A DNA stretch of 37,624 nucleotides from Saccoglossus kowalevskii (GCF_000003605.2 NW_003119152.1:1-37624); one strand, 5' to 3'. Counted from the first letter of the stretch, positions 22,454-35,617 are shown. Numbers and translations: made by a program. Notes: generated by a model not told the origin, from the sequence alone.

Positions 22454-23395
22454 TCTAGAATTGACCTATGACATCTACATACTTGGAGTAAGACTACGGT
22501 AATTTAATATCAATTAACGAAATCTTTATTCACATTTTCGAACTTTTAACTATGGGACTTGTTAATATGATATCACAGGTAACAATCCCGAATGAAAATA
22601 CCAACTTTGCAATCGCTTTTCACAACTTTGTAAGCAGTTTGTAGTCGACTTTTTGGTTGACTGTTGTGACAATCTGCTTACATATGAGGCATTCTCGGAA
22701 CATTTACTTAATATTTTCGACATTTAACTGCGGGGTTGTCATGATAATGACTTAGGTTATATATACAAGCAACTCCGCCAACATTTCTTTCGTTTTTTCC
22801 AACTTTGCACGCTGTTTTCTAACATTTTACAGTCAACTCACGTGAACATCTATAAGCTGCTTTCAAATGGCTTTTATTAAACTTGTCGACTTTAGAACTG
22901 CGCGTTTCTATAAGCCAACAACTTAGGTCATTTATGCAAATACATCTACCAACTTTGCAATAAATTTGCACAACTTTGCAATGACTTTGAACAACTTTGC
23001 ACGGTGCGTTAACAACTTAAAACCCACTACGTGCCGACAGCATCAACAACTTGTACTTGAAAATTAGAAGGAATTTCGAAACTTTCCATTAGTTAAAAAA
23101 GTTACAAAAATGCCACGATTTTCTACAATAAATGATTGACATCACAGGAAAAAAAATGCAGAAATGTTGAAGTATATCTTTTCCATGTCTGTGATGAAAC
23201 AAAAAAAAAATTCAACAGCTCGTTTACTCAGGGAGTCTCCCATGCAAGTACTAACCACGCCCGATTGCGCTTTACCTCAAACATTCATCGGTCACCTAAC
23301 CACACAACTGCATAGAAAACATGCAATTAGGCCGAATTCCCGGCTATTTCAGGTTTTGAGATGTTTTAAAATCGATATCGCCTACGCAAATATCT
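22454..23395 (+). repeat. Monomer 25 (C, 942 bp)
   Basis: Front markers are GAAC/GTTAATATG/CCCGAATG. Private TTTAATATC and AATAAATTTGC in the ACTTTG module. Confidence 0.95.
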
Positions 23396-24336
23396 TCTAG
23401 AATTGACCTATGACATCTACATACTTGGAGTAAGACTACGGTAATTTAACATCAATTAACGAAATATTTATTCACATTTTCGAGCTTTTAACTATGGGAC
23501 TTGTTAAAATGATATCACAGGTAACAATCCCAAATGAAAATACCAACTTTGCAATCGCTTTTCACAACTTTGTAAGCAGTTTGTAGTCGACTTTTTGGTT
23601 GACTGTTGTGACAATCTGCTTACATATGAGGCATTCTCGGAACATTTACTTAATATTTTCGACATTTAACTGTGGGGTTGTCATGATAATGACTTAGGTT
23701 ATATATACAAGCAACTCCGCCAACATTTCTTTCGTTTTTTCCAACTTTGCACGCTGTTTTCTAACATTTTATAGTCAACTCACGTGAACATCTATAAGCT
23801 TCTTTCAAATGGCTTTTATTAAACTTGTCGACTTTAGAACTGCGCGTTTCTATAAGCCAACTACTTAGGTCATTTATGCAAATACATCTACCAACTTTGC
23901 AATAACTTTGCACAACTTTGCAATGACTTTGAACAACTTTGCACGGTGCGTTAACAACTTAAAACCCACTACGTGCCGACAGCATCAACAACTTGTACTT
24001 GAAAATTAGAAGGAATTTCGAAACTTTCCATTAGTTAAAAAAGTTACAAAAATGCCAGGATTTTCTACAATAAATGATTGACATCACAGGAAGAAAAATG
24101 CAGAAATGTTGAAGTATATCTTTTCCATGTCTGTGATGAAACAAAAAAAAATTCAACAACTCGTTTACTCAGGGAGTCTCCCATGCAAATACTAACCACG
24201 CCCGATTGCGCTTTACCTCAAACATTCATCGGTCACCTAACCACACAACTGCATAGAAAACATGCAATTAGGCCGAATTCCCGGCTATTTCAGGTTTTGA
24301 GATGTTTTAAAATCGATATCGCCTACGCAAATATCT
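23396..24336 (+). repeat. Monomer 26 (C, 941 bp)
   Basis: Front markers are GAGC/GTTAAAATG. Private ACTGTGGGG and AAGCTTCTTTC. Shares ATGCCAGGATTTTC with monomer 24. Confidence 0.95.
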
Positions 24337-25267
24337 TCTAGAATTGACCTATGACATCTACATACTTGGAGTAAGACTACGGTAATTTAACATCAATTAA
24401 CGAAATATTTATTCACATTTTCGAGCTTTTAACTATGGGACTTGTTAAAATGATATCACAGGTAACAATCCCAAATGAAAATACCAACTTTGCAATCGCT
24501 TTTCACAACTTTGTAAGCAGTTTGTAGTCGACTTTTTGGTTGACTGTTGTGACAATCTGCTTACATATGAGGCATTCTCGGAACATTTACTTAATAATTT
24601 CGACATTTAACTGCGGGGTTGTCATGATAATGACTTAGGTTATATATACAAGCAACTCCGCCAATATTTCTTTCGTTTTTTCCAACTTTGCACGCTGTTT
24701 TCTAACATTTTACAGTCAACTCACGTGAACATCTATAAGCTGCTTTCAAATGGCTTTTATTAAATTTGTCGACTTTACAACTGCACGTTTCCATATGCCA
24801 ACAACTTAGGTCATTTATACAAATACATCTACCAACTTTGCAATAATTTGCACAACTTTGGAATGACTTTGAACAACTTTGCACGGTGCGTTAACAACTT
24901 AAAACTCACTACGTGCCGACAGCATCAACAACTTGTACTTGAAAATTAGAAGGAATTTCGAAACTATCCATTAGTTAAAAAAGTTACAAAAATGCCACGA
25001 TTTTCTACAATAAATGATTGACATCACAGGAAGAAAAATGCAGAAATGTTGAAGTATATCTTTTCCATGTCTGTGATGAAACAACAAAAAAATTCAACAG
25101 CTCGTTTACTCAGGGAGTCTCCCATGCAAGTACTAACCACGCCCGATTGCGCTTTACCTCAAACATTTATCTGTCACCTAACCACACAACTGCATAGAAA
25201 ACATGCAATTAGCCCGAATTCCAGGTTTTGAGATGTTTTAAAATCGATATCGCCTACGCAAATATCT
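24337..25267 (+). repeat. Monomer 27 (C, 931 bp, 10-bp deletion)
   Basis: Ten bases are missing at about 25220, where GAATTCCCGGCTATTTCAGG has become GAATTCCAGG. The octamer is changed to ATACAAAT near 24827. Other private changes are TTCCATATGCC and ACTTTGGAATG. Confidence 0.95.
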
Positions 25268-26208
25268 TCTAGAATTGACCTATGACATCTACATACTTGG
25301 AGTAAGACTACGGTAATTTAACATCAATTAACGAAATATGTATTCACATTTTCGAGCTTTTAACTATGGGACTTGTTAAAATGATATCACAGGTAACAAT
25401 CCCAAATGAAAATACCAACTTTGCAATCGCTTTTCACAACTTTGTAAGCAGTTTGTAGTCGACTTTTTGGTTGACTGTTGTGACAATCTGCTTACATATG
25501 AGGCATTCTCCGAACATTTACTTAATATTTTCGACATTTAACTGCGGGGTTGTCATGATAATGACTTAGGTTATATATACAAGCAACTCCGCCAACATTT
25601 CTTTCGTTTTTTCCAACTTTGCACGCTGTTTTCTAACATTTTACAGTCAACTCACGTGAACAACTATAAGCTGCTTTCAAATGGCTTTTATTAAACTTGT
25701 CGACTTTAGAACTGCGCGTTTCTATAAGCCAACAACTTAGGTCATTTATGCAAATACATCTACCAGCTTTGCAATAACTTTGCACAACTTTGCAATGACT
25801 TTGAACAACTTTGCACGGTGCGTTAACAACTTAAAACCCACTACGTACCGACAGCATCAACAACTTGTACTTGAAAATTAGAAGGAATTTCGAAACTTTC
25901 CATTAGTTAAAAAAGTTACAAAAATGCCACGATTTTCTACAATAAATGATTGACATCACAGGAAGAAAAATGCAGAAATGTTGAAGTATATCTTTTCCAT
26001 GCCTGTGATGAAACAAAAAAAAATTCAACAGCTCGTTTACTCAGGGAGTCTCCCATGCAAATACTAACCACGCCCGATTGCGCTTTACCTCAAACATCCA
26101 TCAGTCACCTAACCACACAACTGCATAGAAAACATGCAATTAGGCCGAATTCCCGGCTATTTCAGGTTTTGAGATGTTTTAAAATCGATATCGTCTACGC
26201 AAATATCT
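25268..26208 (+). repeat. Monomer 28 (C, 941 bp)
   Basis: Front markers are GAGC/GTTAAAATG/CTCCG. Private AAATATGTATTC, CCAGCTTTGC and ACGTACCGAC. Shares ACATCCATC with monomer 23. Confidence 0.95.
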
Positions 26209-27150
26209 TCTAGAATTGACCTATGACATCTACATACTTGGAGTAAGACTACGGTAAATTAACATCAATTAACGAAATCTTTATTCACATTTTCGAGCTT
26301 TTAACTATGGGACTTGTTAAAATGATATCACAGGTAACAATCCCAAATGAAAATACCAACTTTGCAATCGCTTTTCACAACTTTGTAAGCAGTTTGTAGT
26401 CGACTTTTTGGTTGACTGTTGTGACAATCTGCTTACATATGAGGCATTCTCCGAACATTTACTTAATATTTTCGACATTTAACTGCGGGGTTGTCATGAT
26501 AATGACTTAGGTTATATATACAAGCAACTCCGCCAACATTTCTTTCGTTTTTTCCAACTTTGCACGCTGTTTTCTAACATTTTACAGTCAACTCACGTGA
26601 ACATCTATAAGCTGCTTTCAAATGGCTTTTATTAAACTTGTCGACTTTAGAACTGCGCGTTTCTATAAGCCAACAACTTAGGTCATTTATGCAAATATAT
26701 CTACCAACTTTGCAATAACTTTGCACAACTTGGCAATGACTTTGAACAACTTTGCACGGTGCGTTAACAACTTAAAACCCACTACGTGCCGACAGCATCA
26801 ACAACTTGTACTTGAAAATTAGAAGGAATTTCGAAACTTTCCATTAGTTAAAAAAAGTTACAAAAATGCCACGATTTTCTACAATAAATGATTGACATCA
26901 CAGGAAGAAAAAAGCAGAAATGTTGAAGTATATCTTTTCCATGTCTGTGATGAAACAAAAAAAAATTCATCAGCTCGTTTACTCAGGGAGTCTCCCATGC
27001 AAATACTAACCACGCCCGATTGCGCTTTACCTCAAACATTCATCGGTCACCTAACCACACAACTGCATAGAAAACATGCAATTAGGCCGAATTCCCGGCT
27101 ATTTCAGGTTTTGAGATGTTTTAAAATCGATATCGTCTACGCAAATATCT
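26209..27150 (+). repeat. Monomer 29 (C, 942 bp; near-twin of 30)
   Basis: Shares GCAAATATATC, ACTTGGCAATG, TTAAAAAAAGTT (A7) and ATTCATCAGC with monomer 30. I see only about three differences: GGTAAATTAAC, AAAAAAGCAG, and the base after GATGAAC/A. Confidence 0.95.
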
Positions 27151-28093
27151 TCTAGAATTGACCTATGACATCTACATACTTGGAGTAAGACTACGGTAAT
27201 TTAACATCAATTAACGAAATCTTTATTCACATTTTCGAGCTTTTAACTATGGGACTTGTTAAAATGATATCACAGGTAACAATCCCAAATGAAAATACCA
27301 ACTTTGCAATCGCTTTTCACAACTTTGTAAGCAGTTTGTAGTCGACTTTTTGGTTGACTGTTGTGACAATCTGCTTACATATGAGGCATTCTCCGAACAT
27401 TTACTTAATATTTTCGACATTTAACTGCGGGGTTGTCATGATAATGACTTAGGTTATATATACAAGCAACTCCGCCAACATTTCTTTCGTTTTTTCCAAC
27501 TTTGCACGCTGTTTTCTAACATTTTACAGTCAACTCACGTGAACATCTATAAGCTGCTTTCAAATGGCTTTTATTAAACTTGTCGACTTTAGAACTGCGC
27601 GTTTCTATAAGCCAACAACTTAGGTCATTTATGCAAATATATCTACCAACTTTGCAATAACTTTGCACAACTTGGCAATGACTTTGAACAACTTTGCACG
27701 GTGCGTTAACAACTTAAAACCCACTACGTGCCGACAGCATCAACAACTTGTACTTGAAAATTAGAAGGAATTTCGAAACTTTCCATTAGTTAAAAAAAGT
27801 TACAAAAATGCCACGATTTTCTACAATAAATGATTGACATCACAGGAAGAAAAATGCAGAAATGTTGAAGTATATCTTTTCCATGTCTGTGATGAACCAA
27901 AAAAAAAATTCATCAGCTCGTTTACTCAGGGAGTCTCCCATGCAAATACTAACCACGCCCGATTGCGCTTTACCTCAAACATTCATCGGTCACCTAACCA
28001 CACAACTGCATAGAAAACATGCAATTAGGCCGAATTCCCGGCTATTTCAGGTTTTGAGATGTTTTAAAATCGATATCGTCTACGCAAATATCT
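27151..28093 (+). repeat. Monomer 30 (C, 943 bp; near-twin of 29)
   Basis: See the shared markers of monomer 29. Private GATGAACCAAAA. The two adjacent units look like a very recent single-unit duplication. Confidence 0.95.
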
Positions 28094-29033
28094 TCTAGAA
28101 TTGACCTATGACATCTACATACTTGGAGTAAGACTACGGTAATTTAACATCAATTAACGAAATCTTTATTCACATTTTCGAACTTTTAACTATGGGACTT
28201 GTTAATATGATATCACAGGTAACAATCCCGAATGAAAATACCAAGTTTGCAATCGCTTTTCACAACTTTGGAAGCAGTTTGTAGTCGACTTTTTGGTTGA
28301 CTGTTGTGACAATCTGCTTACATATGAGGCATTCTCCGAACATTTACTTAATATTTTCGACATTTAACTTCGGGGTTGTCATGATAATGACTTAGGTTAT
28401 ATATACAAGCAACTCCGCCAACATTTCTTTCGTTTTTTCCAACTTTGCACGCTGTTTTCTAACATTTTATAGTCAACTCACGTGAACATGTATAAGCTGC
28501 TTTCAAATGGCTTTTATTAAACTTGTCGACTTTAGAACTGCGCGTTTCTATAAGCCAACAACTTAGGTCATTTATGCAAATACATCTACCAACTTTGCAA
28601 TAACTTTGCACAACTTTGCAATGACTTTGAACAACTTTGCACGGTGCGTTAACAACTTAAAACCCACTACGTGCCGACAGCATCAACAACTTGTACTTGA
28701 AAATTAGAATGAAATTCGAAACTTTCCATTAGTTAAAAAAGTTACGAAAATGCCACGATTTTCTACAATAAATGATTGACATCACAGGAAGAAAAATGCA
28801 GAAATGTTGAAGTATATCTTTTCCATGTCTGTGATGAAACAAAAAAAAATCAACAGCTCGTTTACTCAGGGAGTCTCCCATGCAAGTACTAACCACGCCC
28901 GATTGCGCTTTACCTCAAACATTTATCGGTCACCTAACCACACAACTGCATAGAAAACATGCAATTAGGCCGAATTCCCGGCTATTTCAGGTTTTGAGAT
29001 GTTTTAAAATCGATATCGTCTACGCAAATATCT
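28094..29033 (+). repeat. Monomer 31 (C, 940 bp)
   Basis: Rare markers are CCAAGTTTGC, CTTTGGAAGC, ATTTTATAGTC, GAATGAAATTCG and TTACGAAAATG. Most of them return in monomer 33, two units on. The following unit mark is TCCAGA. Confidence 0.95.
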
Positions 29034-29973
29034 TCCAGAATTGACCTATGACATCTACATACTTGGAGTAAGACTACGGTAATTTAACATCAATTAACGA
29101 AATATTTATTCACATTTTCGAGCATTTAACTATGGGACTTGTTAAAATGATATCACAGTTAACAATCCCAAATGAAAATACCAACTTTGAAATCGCTTTT
29201 CACAACTTTGTAAGCAGTTTGTAGTCGACTTTTTGGTTGACTGTTGTGACAATCTGCTTACATATGAGGCATTCTCGGAACATTTACTTAATATTTTCGA
29301 CATTTAACTGCGGGGTTGTCATGATAATGACTTAAGTTATATATACAAGCAACTCCGCCAACATTTCTTTCGTTTTTTCCAACTTTGCACGCTGTTTTCT
29401 AACATTTTACAGTCAACTCACGTGAACATCTATAAGCTGCTTTCAAATGGCTTTTATTAAACTTGTCGACTTTAGAACTGTGCGTTTCTATAAGCCAACA
29501 ACTTAGGTCATTTATGCAAATACATCTACCAACTTTGCAATAACTTTGCGCAACTTTGCAATGACTTTGAACAACTTTGCACGGTGCGTTAACAACTTAA
29601 AACCCACTACGTGCCGACAGCATCAACAACTTGTACTTGAAAATTAGAATGAAATTCGAAACTTTCCATTAGTTAAAAAAGTTACGAAAATGCCACGATT
29701 TTCTACAATAAATGATTGACATCACAGGAAGAAAAATGCAGAAATGTTGAAGTATATCTTTTCCATGTCTGTGATGAAACAAAAAAAAATCAACAGCTCG
29801 TTTACTCAGGGACTCTCCCATGCAAGTACTAACCACGCCCGATTGCGCTTTACCTCAAACATTCATCGGTCACCTAACCACACAACTGCATAGAAAACAT
29901 GCAATTAGGCCGAATTCCCGGCTATTTCAGGTTTTGAGATGTTTTAAAATCGATATCGTCTACGCAAATATCT
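29034..29973 (+). repeat. Monomer 32 (C, 940 bp)
   Basis: Unit mark is TCCAGA. The front is like monomer 18 (GAGCATTTAAC, CAGTTAAC) and the back is like monomer 31 (GAATGAAATTCG, TTACGAAAATG). It is visibly a mosaic of two haplotypes. Confidence 0.95.
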
Positions 29974-30912
29974 TCCAGAATTGACCTATGACATCTACAT
30001 ACTTGGAGTAAGACTACGGTAATTTAACATCAATTAACGAAATCTTTATTCACATTTTCGAGCATTTAACTATGGGACTTGTTAATATGATATCACAGGT
30101 AACAATCCCGAATGAAAATACCAAGTTTGCAATCGCTTTTCACAACTTTGGAGCAGTTTGTAGTCGACTTTTTGGTTGACTGTTGTGACAATCTGCTTAC
30201 ATATGAGGCATTCTCCGAACATTTACTTAATATTTTCGACATTTAACTTCGGGGTTGTCATGATAATGACTTAGGTTATATATACAAGCAACTCCGCCAA
30301 CATTTCTTTCGTTTTTTCCAACTTTGCACGCTGTTTTCTAACATTTTATAGCCAACTCACATGAACATCTATAAGCTGCTTTCAAATGGCTTTTATTAAA
30401 CTTGTCGACTTTAGAACTGCGCGTTTCTATAAGCCAACAACTTAGGTCATTTATGCAAATACATCTACCAACTTTGCAATAACTTTGCACAACTTTGCAA
30501 TGACTTTGAACAACTTTGCACGGTGCGTTAACAACTTAAAACCCACTACGTGCCGACAGCATCAACAACTTGTACTTGAAAATTAGAATGAATTTCGAAA
30601 CTTTCCATTAGTTAAAAAAGTTACGAAAATGCCACGATTTTCTACAATAAATGATTGGCATCACAGGAAGAAAAATGCAGAAATGTTGAAGTATATCTTT
30701 TCCATGTCTGTGATGAAACAAAAAAAAATCAACAGCTCGTTTACTCAGGGAGTCTCCCATGCAAGTACTAACCACGCCCGATTGCGCTTTACCTCAAACA
30801 TTTATCGGTCACCTAACCACACAACTGCATAGAAAACATGCAATTAGGCCGAATTCCCGGCTATTTCAGGTTTTGAGATGTTTTAAAATCGATATCGCCT
30901 ATGCAAATATCT
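29974..30912 (+). repeat. Monomer 33 (C, 939 bp)
   Basis: Unit mark is TCCAGA. Shares CCAAGTTTGC and TTACGAAAATG with monomer 31. The palindrome is changed to TCACATGA near 30357-30364. It ends with CGCCTATGCAAAT, shared with monomer 39. Confidence 0.95.
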
Positions 30913-31853
30913 TCTAGAATTGACCTATGACATCTACATACTTGGAGTAAGACTACGGTAATTTAACATCAATTAACGAAATATTTGTTCACATTTTCGA
31001 GCTTTTAACTATGGGACTTGTTAAAATGATATCACAGTTAACAATCCCAAATGAAAATACCAACTTTGCAATCGCTTTTCACAACTTTGTAAGCAGTTTG
31101 TAGTCGACTTTTTGGTTGACTGTTGTGACAATCTGCTTACATATGAGGCATTCTCGGAACATTTACTTAATATTTTCGACATTTAACTGCGGGGTTGTCA
31201 TGATAATGACTTAGGTTATATATACAAGCAACTCCGCCAACATTTCTTTCGTTTTTTCCAACTTTGCACGCTGTTTTCTAACATTTTATAGTCAACTCAC
31301 GTGAACATCTATAAGCTGCTTTCAAATGGCTTTTATTAAACTTGTCGACTTTAGAACTGCGCGTTTCTATAAGCCAACAACTTAGGTCATTTATGCAAAT
31401 ACATCTACCAACTTTGCAATAACTTTGCACAACTTGGCAATGACTTTGAACAACTTTGCACGGTGCGTTAACAACTTAAAACCCACTACGTGCCGACAGC
31501 ATCAACAACTTGTACTTGAAAATTAGAAGGAATTTCGAAACTTTCCATTAGTTAAAAAAGTTACAAAAATGCCACGATTTTCTACAATAAATGATTGACA
31601 TCACAGTAAGAAAAATGCAGAAATGTTGAAGTATATCTTTTCCATCTCTGTGATGAAACAAACAAAAAATTCAACAGCTCGTTTACTCAGGGAGTCTCCC
31701 ATGCAAGTACTAACCACGCCCGATTGCGCTTTACCTCAAACAAATTTCCCCCCTCCCACGACACTACTGACTATGTTACATGAATTTACCCCTAATTCCC
31801 GGCTATGACATGTTTTGATATGTTTTACTGAATTATCATCTAAAATAATATCT
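30913..31853 (+). repeat. Monomer 34 (C, 941 bp, diverged tail)
   Basis: Front has ATTTGTTCAC (shared only with monomer 40) and CAGTTAAC. From 31741 to the unit end the sequence diverges strongly from all other copies while keeping length to within one base. Confidence 0.95.
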
Positions 31854-31920
31854 TCTATAATTGACCTATGAGATCCCCCTACTTGGAGTAGAACAACAGT
31901 AGGTAAACAACAATTAGCGA
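31741..31920 (+). other. Strongly diverged patch within an otherwise normal unit
   Basis: Starting abruptly after TTACCTCAAA, about 180 bp match other copies only in islands such as ATTCCCGGCTAT, AATATCTTCT, ATTGACCTATGA and ACTTGGAGTA. Total length is preserved to about one base. Homology resumes fully at AATCTTTATTCAC. It is a homologous but far more diverged stretch, not an insertion. Confidence 0.8.
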
Positions 31921-32794
31921 AATCTTTATTCACATTTTCGAGCTTTTAACTATGGGACTTGTTAAAATGATATCACAGGTAACAATCCCAAATGAAAATA
32001 CCAACTTTGCAATCGCTTTTCACAACTTTGTAAGCAGTTTGTAGTCGACTTTTTGGTGGACTGTTGTGACAATCTGCTTACATATGAGGCATTCTCGGAA
32101 CATTTACTTAATATTTTCGACATTTAACTTCGGGGTTGTCATGATAATGACTTAGGTTATATATACAAGCAACTCCGCCAACATTTCTTTCGTTTTTTCC
32201 AACTTTCCACGCTGTTTTCTAACATTTTACAGTCATCTCACGTGAACATCTATAAGCTGCTTTCAAATGGCTTTTATTAAACTTGTCGACTTTACAACTG
32301 CGCATTTCTATAAGCCAACAACTTAGGTCATTTATGCAAATACATCTACCAACTTTGCAATAACTTTGCACAACTTTGCAATGACTTTGAACAACTTTGC
32401 ACGGTGCGTTAACAACTTAAAACCCACTACGTGCCGACAGCATCGACAACTTGTACTTGAAAATTAGAAGGAATTTCGAAACATTCCATTAGTTAAAAAA
32501 ATTACAAAAATGCCACGATTTTCTATAATAAATGATTGACATCACAGGAAGAAAAATGCAGAAATGTTGAAGTATATCTTTTCCATGTCTGTGATGAAAC
32601 AAAAAAAAATTCAACAGCTCGTTTACTCAGGGAGTCTCCCATGCAAGTACTAACCACACCCGATTGCGCTTTACCTCAAACATTTATCGGTCACATAACC
32701 ACACAACTGCATAGAAAACATGCAATTAGGCCGAATTCCCGGCTATTTCAGGTTTTGAGATGTTTTAAAATCGATATCGTCTACGCAAATATCT
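31854..32794 (+). repeat. Monomer 35 (C, 941 bp, diverged first ~65 bases)
   Basis: The unit mark reads TCTATA and the divergence of monomer 34 continues to about 31920. The rest is ordinary C, with private TTGGTGGAC, TTTCCACGC, GCGCATTTC and CATCGACAAC. Confidence 0.95.
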
Positions 32795-33736
32795 TCTAGT
32801 ATTGACCTATGACATCTACATACTTGGAGTAAGACTACGGTAATTTAACATCAATTAACGAAATCTTTATTCACATTTTCGAACTTTTAACTATGGGACT
32901 TGTTAATATGATATCACAGGTAACAATCTCGAATGAAAATACCAACTTTGCAATCGCTTTTCACAACTTTGTAAGCAGTTTGTAGTCGACTTTTTGGTTG
33001 ACTGTTGTGACAATCTGCTTACATATGAGGCATTCTCCGAACATTTACTTAATATTTTCGACATTTAACTTCGGGGTTGTCATGATAATGACTTAGGTTA
33101 TATATACAAGCAACTCCGCCAACATTTCATTCGTTTTTTCCAATTTTGCACGCTGTTTTCTAACATTTTACAGTCAACTCACGTGAACATCTATAAGCTG
33201 CTTTCAAATGGCTTTTATTAAACTTGTCGACTTTACAACTGCGCGTTTCTATAAGCCAACACCTTAGGTCATTTATGCAAATACATCTACCAACTTTGCA
33301 ATAACTTTGCACAACTTTGCAATGACTTTGAACAACTTTGCACGGTGCGTTAACAACTTAAAACCCACTACGTGCCGACAGCATCAACAACTTGTACTTG
33401 AAAATTAGAAGGAATTTCGAAACTTTCCATTAGTTAAAAAAGTTACAAAAATGCCACGATTTTCTACAATAAATGATTGACATCACAGGAAGAAAAATGC
33501 AGAAATGTTGAAGTATATCTTTTCCATGTCTGTGATGAAACAAAAAAAAATCAACAGCTCGTTTACTCAGGGAGTCTCCCAATGCAAATACTAACCACGC
33601 CCGATTGCGCTTTACCTCAAACATTCATCGGTCACCTAACCACACAACTGCATAGAAAACATGCAATTAGGCCGAATTTCCGGCTATTTCAGGTTTTGAG
33701 ATGTTTTAAAATCGATATCGTCTACGCAAAATATCT
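32795..33736 (+). repeat. Monomer 36 (C, 942 bp)
   Basis: Unit mark is TCTAGT. Private AATCTCGAATG, TTTCATTCG and CAATTTTGC. One-base insertions appear at about 33579 (CTCCCAATGC) and 33727 (GCAAAATATC). Confidence 0.95.
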
Positions 33737-33790
33737 TCTAGAATTGACCTATGACATCTACATACTTGGAGTAAGACTACGGTAATTTTA
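33579..33790 (+). other. Cluster of three 1-base homopolymer gains
   Basis: CTCCCAATGC (extra A), GCAAAATATC (extra A) and TAATTTTAAC (extra T) occur within about 210 bp across the monomer 36/37 boundary. Other copies lack them. As with the losses in monomer 15, a local consensus error is the simplest explanation. Confidence 0.6.
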
Positions 33791-34677
33791 ACATCAATTA
33801 ACGAAATCTTTATTCACATTTTCGAACTTTTAACTATGGGACTTGTTAAAATGATATCACAGTTAACAATCCCAAATGAAAATACCAACTTTGCAATCGC
33901 TTTTCACAACTTTGTAAGCAGTTTGTAGTCGACTTTTTGGTTGACTGTTGTGACAATCTGCTTACATATGAGGCATTCTCGGAACATTTACTTAATATTT
34001 TCGACATTTAACTGCGGGGTTGTCATGATAATGACTTAGGTTATATATACAAGCAACTCCGCCAACATTTCTTTCGTTTTTTCCAACTTTGCACGCTGTT
34101 TTCTAACATTTTATAGTCAACTCACGTGAACATCTATAAGCTGCTTTCAAATGGCTTTTATTAAACTTGTCGACTTTAGAACTGCGCGTTTCTATAAGCC
34201 AACAACTTAGGTCATTTATGCAAATACATCTACCAACTTTGCAATAACTTTGCACAACTTGGCAATGACTTTGAACAACTTTGCACGGTGCGTTAACAAC
34301 TTAAAACCCACTACGTGCCGACAGCATCAACAACTTGTACTTGAAAATTAGAAGGAATTTCGAAACTTTCCATTAGTTAAAAAAGTTACAAAAATGCCAC
34401 GATTTTCTACAATAAATGATTGACATCACAGTATGAAAAATGCAGAAATGTTGAAGTACATCTTTTCCATCTCTGTGATGAAACAAAAAAAAAATTCAAC
34501 AGCTCATTTACTCAGGGAGTCTCCCATGCAAGTACTAACCACGCCCGATTGCGCTTTACCTCAAACATTCATCGGTCACCTAACCACAACTGCATAGAAA
34601 ACATGCAATTAGGCCGAATTCCCGGCTATTTCAGGTTTTGAGATGTTTTAAAATCGATATCATCTACGCAAATATCT
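33737..34677 (+). repeat. Monomer 37 (C, 941 bp)
   Basis: Extra T at about 33788 (TAATTTTAAC). The front is GAAC with GTTAAAATG and CAGTTAAC. The back has GCTCATTTAC, CCACAACTGC and ATATCATCTACG, as in monomers 20 and 38. Confidence 0.95.
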
Positions 34678-35617
34678 TCTAGAATTGTCCTATGACATCT
34701 ACATACTTGGAGTAAGACTACGGTAATTTAACATCAATTAACGAAATCTTTATTCACATTTTCGAACTTTTAACTATGGGACTTGTTAATATGATATCAC
34801 AGGTAACAATCCCAAATGAAAATACCAACTTTGCAATCGCTTTTCACAACTTTGTAAGCAGTTTGTAGTCGACTTTTTGGTTGACTGTTGTGACAATCTG
34901 CTTACATATGAGGCATTCTCGGAACATTTACTTAATATTTTCGACATTTAACTGCGGGGTTGTCATGATAATGACTTAGGTTATATATACAAGAAACTCC
35001 GCCAACATTTCTTTCGTTTTTTCCAACTTTGCACGCTGTTTTCTAACATTTTACAGTCAACTCACGTGAACATCTATAAGCTGCTTTCAAATGGCTTTTA
35101 TTAAACTTGTCGACTTTAGAACTGCGCGTTTCTATAAGCCAACAACTTAGGTCATTTATGCAAATACATCTACCAACTTTGCAATAACTTTGCACAACTT
35201 TGCAATGACTTTGAACAACTTTGCACAGTGCGTTAACAACTTAAAACCCACTATGTGCCGACAGCATCAACAACTTGTACTTGAAAATTAGAAGGAATTT
35301 CGAAACTTTCCATTAGTTAAAAAAGTTACAAAAATGACACGATTTTCTACATTAAATGATTGACATCACAGTAAGAAAAATGCAGAAATGTTGAAGTATA
35401 TCTTTTCCATCTCTGTGATGAAACAAAAAAAAAATTCAACAGCTCATTTACTCAGGGAGTCTCCCATGCAAGTACTAACCACGCCAGATTGCGCTTTACC
35501 TCAATCATTCATCGGTCACCTAACCACAACTGCATAGAAAACATGCAATTAGGCCGAATTCCCGGCTATTTCAGGTTTTGAGATGTTTTAAAATCGATAT
35601 CATCTACGCAAATATCT
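34678..35617 (+). repeat. Monomer 38 (C, 940 bp; twin of monomer 20)
   Basis: Carries the whole rare variant set of monomer 20. Also has ACAAGAAACTCC, shared with monomer 39, and private AATGACACG. The distance to monomer 20 is 16,926 bp, or 18 units. Confidence 0.95.

Noticed and set aside
31736..31933. 65-codon minus-strand frame over the diverged patch.
   Set aside because: It exists only because the patch lacks stops in one frame. There is no similarity to a known protein and it spans the conversion or error boundary.
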